A stretch of 35,935 nucleotides of DNA, from assembly GCA_018335585.1 (NCBI GenBank), contig JAGXRZ010000022.1, forward strand, positions 1 through 35,935, written 5' to 3'. The translations under genes and the position numbers were made by a program. Shown one piece after another: positions 24,237 to 32,743 of the stretch. Each line of letters opens with the position of its first letter. The stretch's first letter is position 1. The DNA is from Selenomonadales bacterium. Lineage in GTDB: Bacteria > Bacillota > UBA994. Below the pieces are notes generated by a model. That model was not told where the DNA came from, ran no database searches, and worked only from the letters and a program-made list of their open reading frames with translations.

Positions 24237-25148
24237 GTGACCAACCACGCGTTAGCGCGATATGTCGAGCTAGGCGAGCAGCGTCTTCTGGAAAGGGCGA
24301 AAGCGGCGCAAGCGCTACTTGCGGCGTGCACACTCTGCCCGCACCTCTGCCGTGTGAACCGTTTAGCGGGGGAGCGTGGGTTCTGCGGCATGCTGGCGCA
24401 GTCCGTGGTCGCCAGCGGCGAACCACACTTTGGCGAAGAGGCTGTGTTAGTAGGAAGGGGCGGCTCCGGCACAATCTTCTTCGCTGGCTGCACGTTACGC
24501 TGCGTCTTCTGCCAGAACTGGCAGATAAGCTGGGGAGGGGTAGGAGTCGCCCTAACGGACGAAAAGCTTGCCCGTGTCATGTTGAGCCTAGAGCGGCTAG
24601 GGTGCGCAAACATTAACCTCGTCAGCCCAACTCATTTTGTACCCCAGATTCTTGGGGCGCTACGCTTAGCCCTCTCGCAGGGCTTAAAACTGCCGTTAGT
24701 CTACAACACCGGCGGCTACGAACTGCCGGAAACGCTAGCACTCCTTGACGGCGTAGTAGACATCTATATGCCAGACATTAAGTACGCAGATGACAAGCCA
24801 GGCGGACTCTATTCCGCTGCCCCCGACTACGCCACCCGCACGCGGGAGGCGGTCCGCGAGATGCAGCGGCAAGTCGGGGATTTAGCGACCGATAAGCGCG
24901 GCCTCGCCTACCGCGGCCTCCTAATTCGGCACCTCGTTATGCCAAACGATGTGACGGGCACGGCCGAAGTGCTGCATTTTATTGCGCGGGAAATATCGCC
25001 GCGCGCTGTTGTGAACGTCATGGCGCAGTATCGCCCAGCGCACCTAGCTATTCGTCACCCACCGCTTAACCAGCCTGTACGTCAAAGCGAAGTCCGCGCG
25101 GCGAAAGAGCTAGCAAAGCAACTTGGCCTGCGGCCCATCGAGCCATAG
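24237..25148 (+). CDS. Radical SAM protein, PflX-like (pyruvate formate-lyase activase homologue)
   Basis: 303 residues. The radical SAM cluster motif C85-TLR-C89-VF-C92 is preceded by a second cysteine set C31-x2-C34-x3-C38-x11-C50 (CTLCPHLCRVNRLAGERGFC), the pattern of the COG1313 PflX group. No glycyl radical enzyme gene is in the window, so the substrate is unknown. GTG 24237 follows a GGGGGT site. The gene is divergent from the MacB-like operon and stands alone; an AT-rich promoter for the next gene follows. Confidence 0.88.
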   Translation: MTNHALARYVELGEQRLLERAKAAQALLAACTLCPHLCRVNRLAGERGFCGMLAQSVVASGEPHFGEEAVLVGRGGSGTIFFAGCTLRCVFCQNWQISWGGVGVALTDEKLARVMLSLERLGCANINLVSPTHFVPQILGALRLALSQGLKLPLVYNTGGYELPETLALLDGVVDIYMPDIKYADDKPGGLYSAAPDYATRTREAVREMQRQVGDLATDKRGLAYRGLLIRHLVMPNDVTGTAEVLHFIAREISPRAVVNVMAQYRPAHLAIRHPPLNQPVRQSEVRAAKELAKQLGLRPIEP

Positions 25149-25206
25149 CTGGGGCGTACGCTCGGCGCATGTAGAAAAGGGGGTGTAACAAAGTCTTTTT
25201 GTAGGG

Positions 25207-25212
25207 TATAAT
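25207..25212 (+). promoter_or_regulatory. -10 box of the MFS/GNAT/epimerase operon
   Basis: A perfect TATAAT at 25207-25212, 36 bases ahead of ATG 25248. The region 16-17 bases upstream (TGTAACA, about 25184-25190) is only a poor -35 match. Confidence 0.5.
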
Positions 25213-25247
25213 TTCGCTTAGCGTATGTGTTTTGGGGAGAGGAACTT

Positions 25248-26540
25248 ATGAGCAAGAGCGAAACTATGCCTAACGGCGAGCGCCATGTTAAAGCAAGCCC
25301 GCTGGCAGCACTAAGACACCGCAATTTCCGTTGGTTTTGGTCCGGACAGTGCGTGTCGCTGATCGGCTCTTGGATGCAGCGCGCGAGCCAAGCTTGGCTG
25401 GTGCTAGAGATGACAGACTCGCCGTTTTTGCTTGGGCTAATCGGCGTGATGCAGTTCTTGCCGGTTATGCTCCTGAGCCTTGTGGCAGGCGTGATTGCCG
25501 ACCGTTTGCCTAAGCGCAAACTCATCTTGGCCATGCAGCTTTCGCTTGGAGCACAGGCGCTTATCCTGTCGGCACTCGTCTATACCGGGCGGGTGGAGTA
25601 TTGGCATGTCCTTCTCTTAGCCCTGTGGCAGGGTGTAGCAACCGCTTTTGACACGCCGACGCGCCAGTCGTTTATTGTGGAGATGGTGGGCAAAAAAGAC
25701 TTAATGAACGCCATATCGCTTAACTCCGCTATCTTTAACGGCGCGCGCGTTATTGGCCCGGCGATTGGGGGCCTGGTCATGCACCATTTTGGCGCGGGGC
25801 TTGCCTTCTTGCTTAATGGCGTCAGCTATTTGTTTGTCTGCTATGCCCTGCTCATTATGCAGATCGACGGCTCGCCGCGCCAAGTGCGTGAGCGCTCTAT
25901 GCTGCGGGAAATTAAGGAAGGGCTGAATTACGCCCAGCGCACACCGCAAGTCCTAGAGGTTCTCTCCCTAGTCGGCTTAATCGGCATCTTTTCGCTGAAC
26001 ATGAGCATCCTTATTCCCGTGCTGGCGCGCGATGTCTTAGGGCAGACCGCGGCTGGCTTCGGGCTCTTAATGTCTTTTATGGGAGCAGGCGCGGTGTGTG
26101 GTGCTGGCTCACTGGCGTATCTTTCACACCTTGGTCCCAAACGCCAGTTGCTCTTTGGCGGGGCCTTTGCCATGACTGTTACCCAAATCCTGTTGTCGCA
26201 GGTTACCGGCTACTGGGCGTCTGTGGCACTGGTTTTCCTCTTGGGAGGGGGGCTTATCACCTACAGCGCTACCGCTAACTCGAGTTTACAGGTAGCCGCA
26301 CCCGACCACTTGCGCGGCCGCGTGATGAGCCTGCACAGTCTCTTAAACGGCGGCACATCGCCGCTTGGGAATCTATTCGCCGGCACGGTGACCGACCTCT
26401 TCGGCGCTGCGGGCGGCTTCCTGGCCTGCGGCGGCATAGGGCTGCTCTGCACGACCTTGCTTTATTGGCGGGGCGGCGCGCGTGCGGCAGGGAATGACAG
26501 CAGTCGTCGCGAAGAAAGTCCATCAAACACGACTCTCTAG
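25248..26540 (+). CDS. MFS transporter (EntS/MFS_3-like exporter)
   Basis: 430 residues and 12 predicted helices. HRNFRWFWSGQCVSLIGSWMQRASQAWLVLEMTDSPFLLGLIGVMQFLPV, followed by AGVIADRLPKRKL (motif A), is the typical opening of the MFS_3 exporters that include EntS and macrolide-type pumps. FDTPTRQSFIVEMV is a further family landmark. ATG 25248 has a GGGGAGAGG site. It is followed after 12 bases by the acetyltransferase gene and then by the epimerase gene. Substrate unknown; a drug or peptide-like metabolite is plausible. Confidence 0.9.
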   Translation: MSKSETMPNGERHVKASPLAALRHRNFRWFWSGQCVSLIGSWMQRASQAWLVLEMTDSPFLLGLIGVMQFLPVMLLSLVAGVIADRLPKRKLILAMQLSLGAQALILSALVYTGRVEYWHVLLLALWQGVATAFDTPTRQSFIVEMVGKKDLMNAISLNSAIFNGARVIGPAIGGLVMHHFGAGLAFLLNGVSYLFVCYALLIMQIDGSPRQVRERSMLREIKEGLNYAQRTPQVLEVLSLVGLIGIFSLNMSILIPVLARDVLGQTAAGFGLLMSFMGAGAVCGAGSLAYLSHLGPKRQLLFGGAFAMTVTQILLSQVTGYWASVALVFLLGGGLITYSATANSSLQVAAPDHLRGRVMSLHSLLNGGTSPLGNLFAGTVTDLFGAAGGFLACGGIGLLCTTLLYWRGGARAAGNDSSRREESPSNTTL

Positions 26541-26552
26541 GAGGGATGCTAA

Positions 26553-27005
26553 GTGGAATACACGATTAGACCGGTAAGGTGCGAAGACTACCAAGCACTG
26601 CAAGACATTGAACTAGCTGCGTTTGGCGCCTGCGGGTACTGCAACTATTTTCTCAAGATGATTCCGCACTTGTTCCCCACTTCGTGTCTACTGGCCGAAG
26701 TAAACGGCCAGATAGCGGGGTACAGCCTAGGCGCAGTCGACGGACACGACTTGGCGCGCGCGTGGATTCTCACGGCGGCAGTAAAGCCGCAGTTTCAAAA
26801 CCGAGGCCTAGGCCGCGAGTTGACGTGCCGCTTAATGCAGGCTATGGAGGAGCGCGGCGCGCGGTCCTTTATGCTTACCGTCGAGCCAAATAACCCGGCG
26901 CGGCAGCTGTACTTTCGCCTTGGCTTCAGTGATGTGAAGTTTGAGCGGGACTGCTATGGTCTGGGGCAGGACCGTTACTACATGGAAAGGAAGGTTGAGG
27001 CATGA
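26553..27005 (+). CDS. GNAT-family N-acetyltransferase (RimI-like)
   Basis: 150 residues. The acetyl-CoA loop is seen in VKPQFQNRGLGREL (QxxGxG variant), preceded by the beta-4 strand ARAWILTAAV, and the C-terminal NNPARQLYFRLGFSDV is the usual last motif. The N-terminal half has CGYCNYF, suggesting some divergence from ordinary RimI. GTG 26553 follows AGGAGGGATG. The stop overlaps the start of the epimerase gene (ATGA). Acetylation of a peptide, amino acid or protein N-terminus is possible. Confidence 0.87.
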   Translation: MEYTIRPVRCEDYQALQDIELAAFGACGYCNYFLKMIPHLFPTSCLLAEVNGQIAGYSLGAVDGHDLARAWILTAAVKPQFQNRGLGRELTCRLMQAMEERGARSFMLTVEPNNPARQLYFRLGFSDVKFERDCYGLGQDRYYMERKVEA

Positions 27006-28138
27006 AGATAATTGCTGCCGAAGTACGCGAGCTAGCCCTGCCGCTAAAGAAGCCATTTATCATCGCCTACAATACTTGGCACAGTATGCCTACGCTTATT
27101 CTGACGCTTACGACGGACGAAGGGCTCGTCGGCTATGGAGAAAGTGTGCCGGATGAAGGCGTGACAGGAGAGACTATTAGCAGCACCTTCGCCATGCTGC
27201 GCGACACACTCCTACCGCTAGTGCTTGGCCAAAGCGCGTTTGACCTAGAAGCGTTTCACCGCGCTGCCGAGGAGCGCGTGCACGGGGCCTATGCCGCTAA
27301 GGCGGCTATCGACATCGCTCTGCACGACCTAAAGGCCAAAGCCGCCGGCCTTCCCCTCTATAAGCTGTTTGGTGGGCACAGCCAAGACGTAACTGTCCCG
27401 GCGGTAATCAGCATTATTCCGCCGGAGGAAATGCCGCGTGCGCTTGCCCCTTACCAGGCAGCAGGCTACCGGCATTATAAGCTTAAGCTAGGCGGCGACC
27501 CCGCGGACGACATTCTGCGCGTAGCAAGAGCGCGCGAAATTCTAGGCGAAAAAGCGCGCATCAAGGTGGATGCCAACCAAGGCTTTGCCACCGCAGATAA
27601 CGCGCTAAAGGTCATGCAGGCTATATCATGCTACGATATCGAACTGGTCGAACAACCGGTAATGCATTGGGACTACGAGGGGCTAAAGCGCGTCCGCGAG
27701 CGCTCGGATATGTCGCTCATGGTAGACGAAGGCGTACGCACCGGGCGCGACTTGTGGCGGCTTTTATCTGTCACCGGCATCGACTGGGTGAACGTCAAAC
27801 TTATGAAGTGCGGCGGAATCTTGCCCGCCATGAAACTCGCTGCCTTAGCCGAGATTGCCGGTGTCAAGGTGCAAATCGGCTCTATGCTCGAGTCCAGCGT
27901 CGCCAGTGCGGCCGGGGCCCACTTGCACAGGGCGTTATCTGCGATTAGCGCCAGCGAGATGGTTGGCCCGCATCACTTTGCCGCGGACATCGGCGATTTT
28001 GCTTATGCCAAAGATGAAGTAGTATTTAACGAGCGCGCGGGACTAGGCATCGAGGTAGACAGCGAGCGCTTAGGCAGTCTCACTCTGCGTGGCGCGCGCG
28101 TCAGCGAGCAGGGTGACTATAGTAACCTCTCGCCGTGA
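27002..28138 (+). CDS. Enolase-superfamily enzyme, dipeptide epimerase / muconate cycloisomerase-like
   Basis: 378 residues with an N-terminal capping domain and a (beta/alpha)7-beta barrel. Catalytic residues are in order: K160-x-K162 (KLKLGG), metal ligands D190 (VDANQG), E217 (VEQP), D242 (VDEG), and K266 (NVKLMKCGG). This set is that of the MLE subgroup, which includes L-Ala-D/L-Glu epimerases used for recycling murein peptides, and cycloisomerases. The association with a GNAT and an exporter does not settle which. The last 69 bases overlap the 3' end of the convergent phosphoesterase gene. Confidence 0.88.
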   Translation: MKIIAAEVRELALPLKKPFIIAYNTWHSMPTLILTLTTDEGLVGYGESVPDEGVTGETISSTFAMLRDTLLPLVLGQSAFDLEAFHRAAEERVHGAYAAKAAIDIALHDLKAKAAGLPLYKLFGGHSQDVTVPAVISIIPPEEMPRALAPYQAAGYRHYKLKLGGDPADDILRVARAREILGEKARIKVDANQGFATADNALKVMQAISCYDIELVEQPVMHWDYEGLKRVRERSDMSLMVDEGVRTGRDLWRLLSVTGIDWVNVKLMKCGGILPAMKLAALAEIAGVKVQIGSMLESSVASAAGAHLHRALSAISASEMVGPHHFAADIGDFAYAKDEVVFNERAGLGIEVDSERLGSLTLRGARVSEQGDYSNLSP

Positions 28139-28930
28139 CAAGAACCGAAAGCCACCCGCTCCGTGGGCTAGGCCGCGGTTAATGTAAAGGTGTCCTTTCC
28201 CCTCGCGCGATAGCCCTTGGACATGGCTAGGCGGAAAGAGGCGGCCGGAGACGGTCGTCACCGCGCCAAGGAAGGGGAGCTTAACTTGCCCGCCATGGGT
28301 GTGGCCAGCGAGCGCTAAGGCGACGCGAGCGAGCATAGGCGGCGCATGTCTTTTGTTCCAGGGTTCAAACCACGTAGGAGCGTGCACCAAGAGAATAGTT
28401 ACGACGTCTATATCGCTAGGTAGCGCTTGTCTTAGGTTCGCGTGCCCCGTGCTGATATCGCCGACCCCCGCCAGATAGATCGCTTGGTCGCCTCTAGGCA
28501 GGCGCACATGGCTGTTGTCTAGCACAGTAACTCCGGCAGCACGCAAATGCGCGGCAATAAACGGCCAGTTCGAGCGGTGGTCGTGGTTCCCGCTTACGGC
28601 ATAGACCGGCGCCATTTGCACGAGTTCGCGCATAAACGGCAGTAAATTACCGGCTTCGCCAGCGCTACGGTGCACGAAATCGCCGGTGGCGACAATTAGG
28701 TCGACATTGGCAGCGCGAATCGCTTTAGCCTCGGGCCCGCCCGGTGCAAAAGCCCGCCCGTGCAGGTCGCTAATGTGTGCCATGCGCAAGCCTTGAAATG
28801 CGGCCGGTAGCCCACGGATAGGCACCTCCACGTATTCGACTGAGAGCGCAGTAGTCTCGTACACCACCCAGAGCAACAGGGCCGCGCCTGCCACGAGCAC
28901 CGCTAGCGTGAGAGGCCATGTCGTCACCAC
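28070..28930 (-). CDS. Membrane-anchored metallophosphoesterase (YkuE/YaeI-like)
   Basis: 286 residues. An N-terminal helix (TLAVLVAGAALLLWVVYETTAL) anchors the protein. The calcineurin-like metal site is complete: D55-L-H57, G-D84, G-N115-H116-D, a further VHAP His, and GHTHGGQ. Relatives of this type hydrolyse lipid-linked sugar nucleotides or phospholipids (YkuE, YaeI), and the enzyme should work at the membrane. GTG 28930 follows GGGGAGTG. The gene's end overlaps the convergent epimerase gene by 69 bases. Co-directional with the CoA-binding protein and RtcB upstream. Confidence 0.9.
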   Translation of the reverse strand: MVTTWPLTLAVLVAGAALLLWVVYETTALSVEYVEVPIRGLPAAFQGLRMAHISDLHGRAFAPGGPEAKAIRAANVDLIVATGDFVHRSAGEAGNLLPFMRELVQMAPVYAVSGNHDHRSNWPFIAAHLRAAGVTVLDNSHVRLPRGDQAIYLAGVGDISTGHANLRQALPSDIDVVTILLVHAPTWFEPWNKRHAPPMLARVALALAGHTHGGQVKLPFLGAVTTVSGRLFPPSHVQGLSREGKGHLYINRGLAHGAGGFRFLSRREVTIVTLLADARATQSETA

Positions 28931-28981
28931 GTCACTCCCCGAGTCCCGCTTTTTGCCTAGGCTTGCGGTGAGCCGTGGCCA

Positions 28982-29374
28982 CTATTCCCTGCTCTCCTCG
29001 GCTTTTTCACGCAACCCAAGTTCCACTAGTACACAGCTCTGCACAACTTGCATGCCGAGTCCTTGGCAGTGTTTAACTACTTCTTCGGCATCCGCTCCGG
29101 GCTGCAGCCATGCGTGCGTTACGCCTAGGCCAGCCGCCTCGGTAACATATTCGAGCCCTGTTTTAGGGTTAATAACCAAGCACAAGACGTCGGGCTGCTT
29201 TGGCAGGTCCTTTAGGCTGACATAGACGCCGTCGCCCCCGCGCGGGTGAACGCGGCTTACCTCGTAGCCTTTACGTAAGAGCTTCTGCACTATTTTATAA
29301 GCAAACTTCTCGGGGTTTAACACGTCGCCGACAACTGCCCAGTGGTTAAGCGCGAGAAATAGGTCTTTGTTCAC
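28982..29374 (-). CDS. CoA-binding domain protein (CoA_binding_2, YccU-like)
   Basis: 130 residues forming a single Rossmann-like domain: WAVVGDVLNPEKFAYKIVQKLLRKGYEVSRVHPRGG, then DLPKQPDVLCLVINP and AWLQPGADAEEVVKHC. These are the strand-loop signatures of the CoA-binding family related to succinyl-CoA synthetase alpha. No catalytic part is attached, so it probably senses or binds a nucleotide or CoA. GTG 29374 follows GAGGAGG by eight bases. It lies 35 bases after RtcB in the same direction. Confidence 0.88.
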   Translation of the reverse strand: MNKDLFLALNHWAVVGDVLNPEKFAYKIVQKLLRKGYEVSRVHPRGGDGVYVSLKDLPKQPDVLCLVINPKTGLEYVTEAAGLGVTHAWLQPGADAEEVVKHCQGLGMQVVQSCVLVELGLREKAEESRE

Positions 29375-29409
29375 CTTGGCAACCTCCTCTTTAGTGGTCG
29401 GGTCGCGTT

Positions 29410-30531
29410 CTAGTCTCCGCCCGCCTTAAAGTTGTATACAGTCTTTATAATATGCTGCACTTCGACCGTCTCGCCAATTGAGTTTAAGATTTGTTGCATG
29501 GGTTTGTAGGCCATGGGGGCTTCGTCTAGAGTGTCTGGGTCGACTGAGGTCGTAAATATCCCGGCCATGGACTGCTTGTATTCCTCTAGCGAGTAGGCGC
29601 GCTTAGCTTGGCTACGGCTAAGCAGGCGCCCGGCGCCGTGTGGCGCCGAGTAGTTCCAGTCGGGATTACCTTTGCCTACGGCAATAATGCTGCCGTCGCG
29701 CATGTTAATCGGGATAATTAGCACTTGCCCTTTGTGGGCTGCGACTGCGCCTTTGCGTAGGATGCCTGCTTTGACGTCGATAAAGTTGTGTGTCGTAACA
29801 AACTCATCTGCAAGGTCCCAGTTCATGCCGCGCGCAATGACCTCGGCGATGGCTTTTCTGTTGAGGTCGGCATACTCTTGCGCAATGGTCATATCCCAGA
29901 GATAGTCTTCTAAGTCGGGTCCCTCGACATAGGCCATGTACTTAGGCACCTTGGCGCCACCCTGACTTTTGCGCGCGAGGGCGCGTACCGCTACGTTTTG
30001 GTAGTGCTCGGCGATCTGCGTGCCTAAGTTGCGGCTACCCGTGTGGATACTTAAGTAGTTTACGCCTTCTTCCGACCGCGCCACCTCAATAAAGTGGTTG
30101 CCGCCGCCTAACGACCCAATGCTTAGCTCGATGCGGTTCATTTTCTTAATGTGAGCCGCGCATCTAAGCTCAGCGAGGCGGGCTTTCCCTGCTAGGCGGT
30201 GCGGCGCATGGCGCGTGTCAAAACCCGCGGGGACATTGCCGCGGATGACGCGGTCGAGCTTGGCAAAGTCGATAGGCCCTGCCGGGATGCGCGCGGCTAA
30301 CACGCCGCAACCAATGTCTACCCCTACGTGTCCGGGGACCACTTTATCTTTAATGGTCATCGTGGTGCCAATCGTGCACCCCATGCCGACGTGAGTGTCC
30401 GGCATAACCCTAATCTTTAAGCCTTCCACGAAGGGCTGGTTGCATAGTTCGTGCAGCTGCTGCATAGTGCCGTCGTCAACAGCGTCTAGGAACACTTTGG
30501 CCGAGTTAAACGCGCCCTTAATCGTGATCAT
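29410..30531 (-). CDS. rtcB: RNA-splicing ligase RtcB
   Basis: 373 residues, the shorter bacterial RtcB form. The enzyme joins RNA 2',3'-cyclic phosphate or 3'-phosphate ends to 5'-hydroxyl ends using GTP and manganese. Visible: MPDTHVGMG, VGVDIGCGV (metal ligands D72, C75), GSLGGGNHFIE, HTGSRNLG, and SAPHGAGRLLSR with H298 as the expected guanylylated histidine. ATG 30531 follows GGAGGTGAGCGG. No RtcA, archease or toxin gene is adjacent. The divergent neighbour is a DNA glycosylase-like gene, hinting at a nucleic-acid repair corner, but this is only context. Confidence 0.95.
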   Translation of the reverse strand: MITIKGAFNSAKVFLDAVDDGTMQQLHELCNQPFVEGLKIRVMPDTHVGMGCTIGTTMTIKDKVVPGHVGVDIGCGVLAARIPAGPIDFAKLDRVIRGNVPAGFDTRHAPHRLAGKARLAELRCAAHIKKMNRIELSIGSLGGGNHFIEVARSEEGVNYLSIHTGSRNLGTQIAEHYQNVAVRALARKSQGGAKVPKYMAYVEGPDLEDYLWDMTIAQEYADLNRKAIAEVIARGMNWDLADEFVTTHNFIDVKAGILRKGAVAAHKGQVLIIPINMRDGSIIAVGKGNPDWNYSAPHGAGRLLSRSQAKRAYSLEEYKQSMAGIFTTSVDPDTLDEAPMAYKPMQQILNSIGETVEVQHIIKTVYNFKAGGD

Positions 30532-30592
30532 CCGCTCACCTCCTGTCACCAGTATATTATGCTCCGGCCTAGGCGGCAACCAGAGAAGGGAA

Positions 30593-31807
30593 GTGACCGT
30601 TGCGTTGAAAGTAACCCGCGAACAAGCTCGCCGTTTTCTTATAGGGCGTCAGGGCTACCGGGCGCAGGGAATGCTATGGGCAGGGCAAGAGGGTGTTGCG
30701 GCAGCCATTCTGCACCTAGGGGCTGTCCAAATCGACCCCATTAACGTCTTTGAGCGCAACCACCACCATGCGCTCTTTACTCGCGTCGCCGGGTATCGCC
30801 CTGAAATGTTAGATGAAGAGCTCTACGGCAAGAAGGCTGCCTTCGAGTACTTCTGTAACGCCCTTTGTGTTCTGCCGATGCAGGAGTACCCCTACTTCGC
30901 GGTAAAGATGCGCCTGCTACGGGAGCAGTATTGCCCCACACCCGAAGAACAACAAGCCGCCGACAGGGTGCTGCGGCGGCTGGCCGACGATGGGGCTAAG
31001 ACTTCCCGCGAGTTTGCGAGCGGAGAGAAGATTCCAGGTTGGTGGGACGGCGGCGAGAAAAGGACTAAAGCGGAAAAGGCGGCGCTAGACTCTTTGCACT
31101 ACACCGGGCAGGTGATGATTACCGCGCGCGAGGGGCAGCATCGGCGTTACGACCTGCCTCACCGCGTTGTGCCTAGCCACCTGCTAGAGCAAAAAGTAAC
31201 TGAAGCGGAGTACCGCCAATACATGCTCGAAAAGTTTCTCGTCGCCTATGGCCTAAGTCAAACAAGCCTCTTTAGGTTTGGCTGGGCGGAAGCACCAAAA
31301 CCGGAGATTAAGCGCCTGCTACATGAGCTAGTGCGCGTAGGCAAAGTTGTGCCCGTGCAAATTGAGGGCGTAAAGCGGCCCTACTACTGCCACATTTCAC
31401 TCGTGCCAGAACTAGGCGCCGCTATGCTTACGCAGACGGAGAGCGCGGTGTTCGTTGCGCCGTTAGATAACTTGGCGTGGGACCGCGACCGTCTCACAGA
31501 CATCTTTGGGTTTACCTACCGTTGGGAAGTATACGTACCCGCAGCAAAGCGCCAATACGGCTATTATGTACTCCCCGTACTTCTAGGCGAGGAGTTCGTC
31601 GGCCGCCTTGAGCTAAAGGCCGAGCGCGCGCAGGGTTTGCTTACCGTGAGCAACCTGTGGCTAGACAAGGACACCCGCGGCGTACGTGAAGCCATTGCCG
31701 CGGCTACCGCGGAAATAGCCGCATACCTAGGCCTGCGGGAAAAACTCGATGGCTGCGCCAACCGTGCCTGGGCCGGTGTGTACACCGACAACAGGCCCCA
31801 CGTGTGA
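30593..31807 (+). CDS. YcaQ-like winged-helix DNA glycosylase (HTH_42 family)
   Basis: About 404 residues. ALKVTREQARRFLIGRQGY at the N-terminus and LGAVQIDPINVFERNHHHALFTRVAGY carry the Q-I-D version of the Q-x-(D/Q) motif known to be essential in this family, which unhooks DNA crosslinks or excises bulky alkyl adducts. Later signatures are FEYFCNALCVLPMQEYPY, FVAPLDNLAWDRDRLTDIFGFTYRWE and YVPAAKRQYGYYVLPVL. The start is uncertain: GTG 30593 is very close to the AGAAGGG site and TTG 30605 lies rather far from it. The 3' end overlaps the convergent DegV gene by 81 bases. Confidence 0.87.
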   Translation: MTVALKVTREQARRFLIGRQGYRAQGMLWAGQEGVAAAILHLGAVQIDPINVFERNHHHALFTRVAGYRPEMLDEELYGKKAAFEYFCNALCVLPMQEYPYFAVKMRLLREQYCPTPEEQQAADRVLRRLADDGAKTSREFASGEKIPGWWDGGEKRTKAEKAALDSLHYTGQVMITAREGQHRRYDLPHRVVPSHLLEQKVTEAEYRQYMLEKFLVAYGLSQTSLFRFGWAEAPKPEIKRLLHELVRVGKVVPVQIEGVKRPYYCHISLVPELGAAMLTQTESAVFVAPLDNLAWDRDRLTDIFGFTYRWEVYVPAAKRQYGYYVLPVLLGEEFVGRLELKAERAQGLLTVSNLWLDKDTRGVREAIAAATAEIAAYLGLREKLDGCANRAWAGVYTDNRPHV

Positions 31808-32578
31808 GACCGAAACCTCGACCCCAAAGATCTGCTGCAGCTTTGCTCTTAGACATTGCCCGGCCTCATCCGCCGCCCCGACTCCCACGCAGGCGCGCTT
31901 CGCTTTGCGCCCCTTTGACAGGTCTTGGAACAGGCTGGCAATCTGCTCGAGTGCCTGTTTTTGGCTGCGGGCTTTGCCGGCATCGATGTATATTCCGTCA
32001 TCCACGCGAATAATGGGCTTAATGTTGAGTAATGAACCGAGGAGGCTCTTGGCCTTGCCGATGCGGCCGCCCTTAGCGAGATACTCAAGGGTGTTTAGCG
32101 TAAAGACCACTTCGTGGTTAGCGCGTGAGATGTCTATGGCTTTTATAACCTCGTCGGCGCTCTTGCCTGCGGCGATAGCCTCGGACGCAGCCATTACCTG
32201 CACGGCGGTGCCCACGCTGATGGAGCGCGAATCCACCACGCGGATGTCGCGCTTAAGGTGTTCGGCTGCTTGTATGGCAGACTGGTGCGTGCCGCTAAGC
32301 CCGGCGGAGATATGTACGGAGACTATGCTGTCGTACCCTTCGGCGAAAAGCTTCTCGTAAAGCTCAATAAACTCGCCGGGAGATGGTTGGCTGGTGGTGG
32401 GGAGCTGCTTCGCCTCCGCTAACATCGGGTAGAACTTGTCGGGGTGAATGTCCACGCCGTCGAGATAGAGCTTGTCCCCAAAAATGACGTTGAGCGGGCG
32501 GACTGTGGCTTTAAGCTGCTTGGCTTGCGCCGGGGTCAGGTCAGCTGTGCTGTCTGTTACCAGGGCTATGCGTTTCAA
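31727..32578 (-). CDS. DegV-family fatty-acid-binding protein
   Basis: 283 residues. MKRIALVTDSTADL at the start, LPTTSQPSPGEF and SIVSVHISAGLSGTHQSA are the DegV signatures; the Ser-rich loops hold the carboxylate of a bound fatty acid. Relatives (FakB) deliver fatty acids to the FakA kinase, which is not in the window. Start TTG 32578 is preceded by GGAGGGG. The stop lies inside the convergent YcaQ-like gene. Monocistronic as far as can be seen. Confidence 0.93.
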   Translation of the reverse strand: MKRIALVTDSTADLTPAQAKQLKATVRPLNVIFGDKLYLDGVDIHPDKFYPMLAEAKQLPTTSQPSPGEFIELYEKLFAEGYDSIVSVHISAGLSGTHQSAIQAAEHLKRDIRVVDSRSISVGTAVQVMAASEAIAAGKSADEVIKAIDISRANHEVVFTLNTLEYLAKGGRIGKAKSLLGSLLNIKPIIRVDDGIYIDAGKARSQKQALEQIASLFQDLSKGRKAKRACVGVGAADEAGQCLRAKLQQIFGVEVSVSHVGPVVGVHTGPGTVGAAIEFFPQA

Positions 32579-32666
32579 GGGAACCCCTCCTGCAAAGTAG
32601 TACCGTAAGATAGACGAAGCCTAGCGCGGATAATGTTGCGCTCCGGCACAAAAACTTTCGTTTGCA

Positions 32667-32694
32667 TGAAAACTGTTTTGTCTTCTAGTGTGTC
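32667..32694 (+). promoter_or_regulatory. Candidate ECF-type promoter for the sigma/anti-sigma operon
   Basis: TGAAAAC (32667-32673), 17 bases of spacer, then TGTC (32691-32694) within GTGTCTAA. The layout resembles ECF promoters, which have an AAC-containing -35 and a CGTC-like -10. It lies 50 bases ahead of the sigma gene, where autoregulation is usual. Pattern-based inference. Confidence 0.45.
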
Positions 32695-32743
32695 TAATTA
32701 GTGAAGGTCGGAGTGAGAGCGCACGAAAGAGAAGGAGCGAAGT

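Noticed and set aside
24237-25148. Glycyl-radical enzyme activation system
   Set aside because: The activase homologue is clear, but no glycyl radical enzyme lies anywhere in the window.
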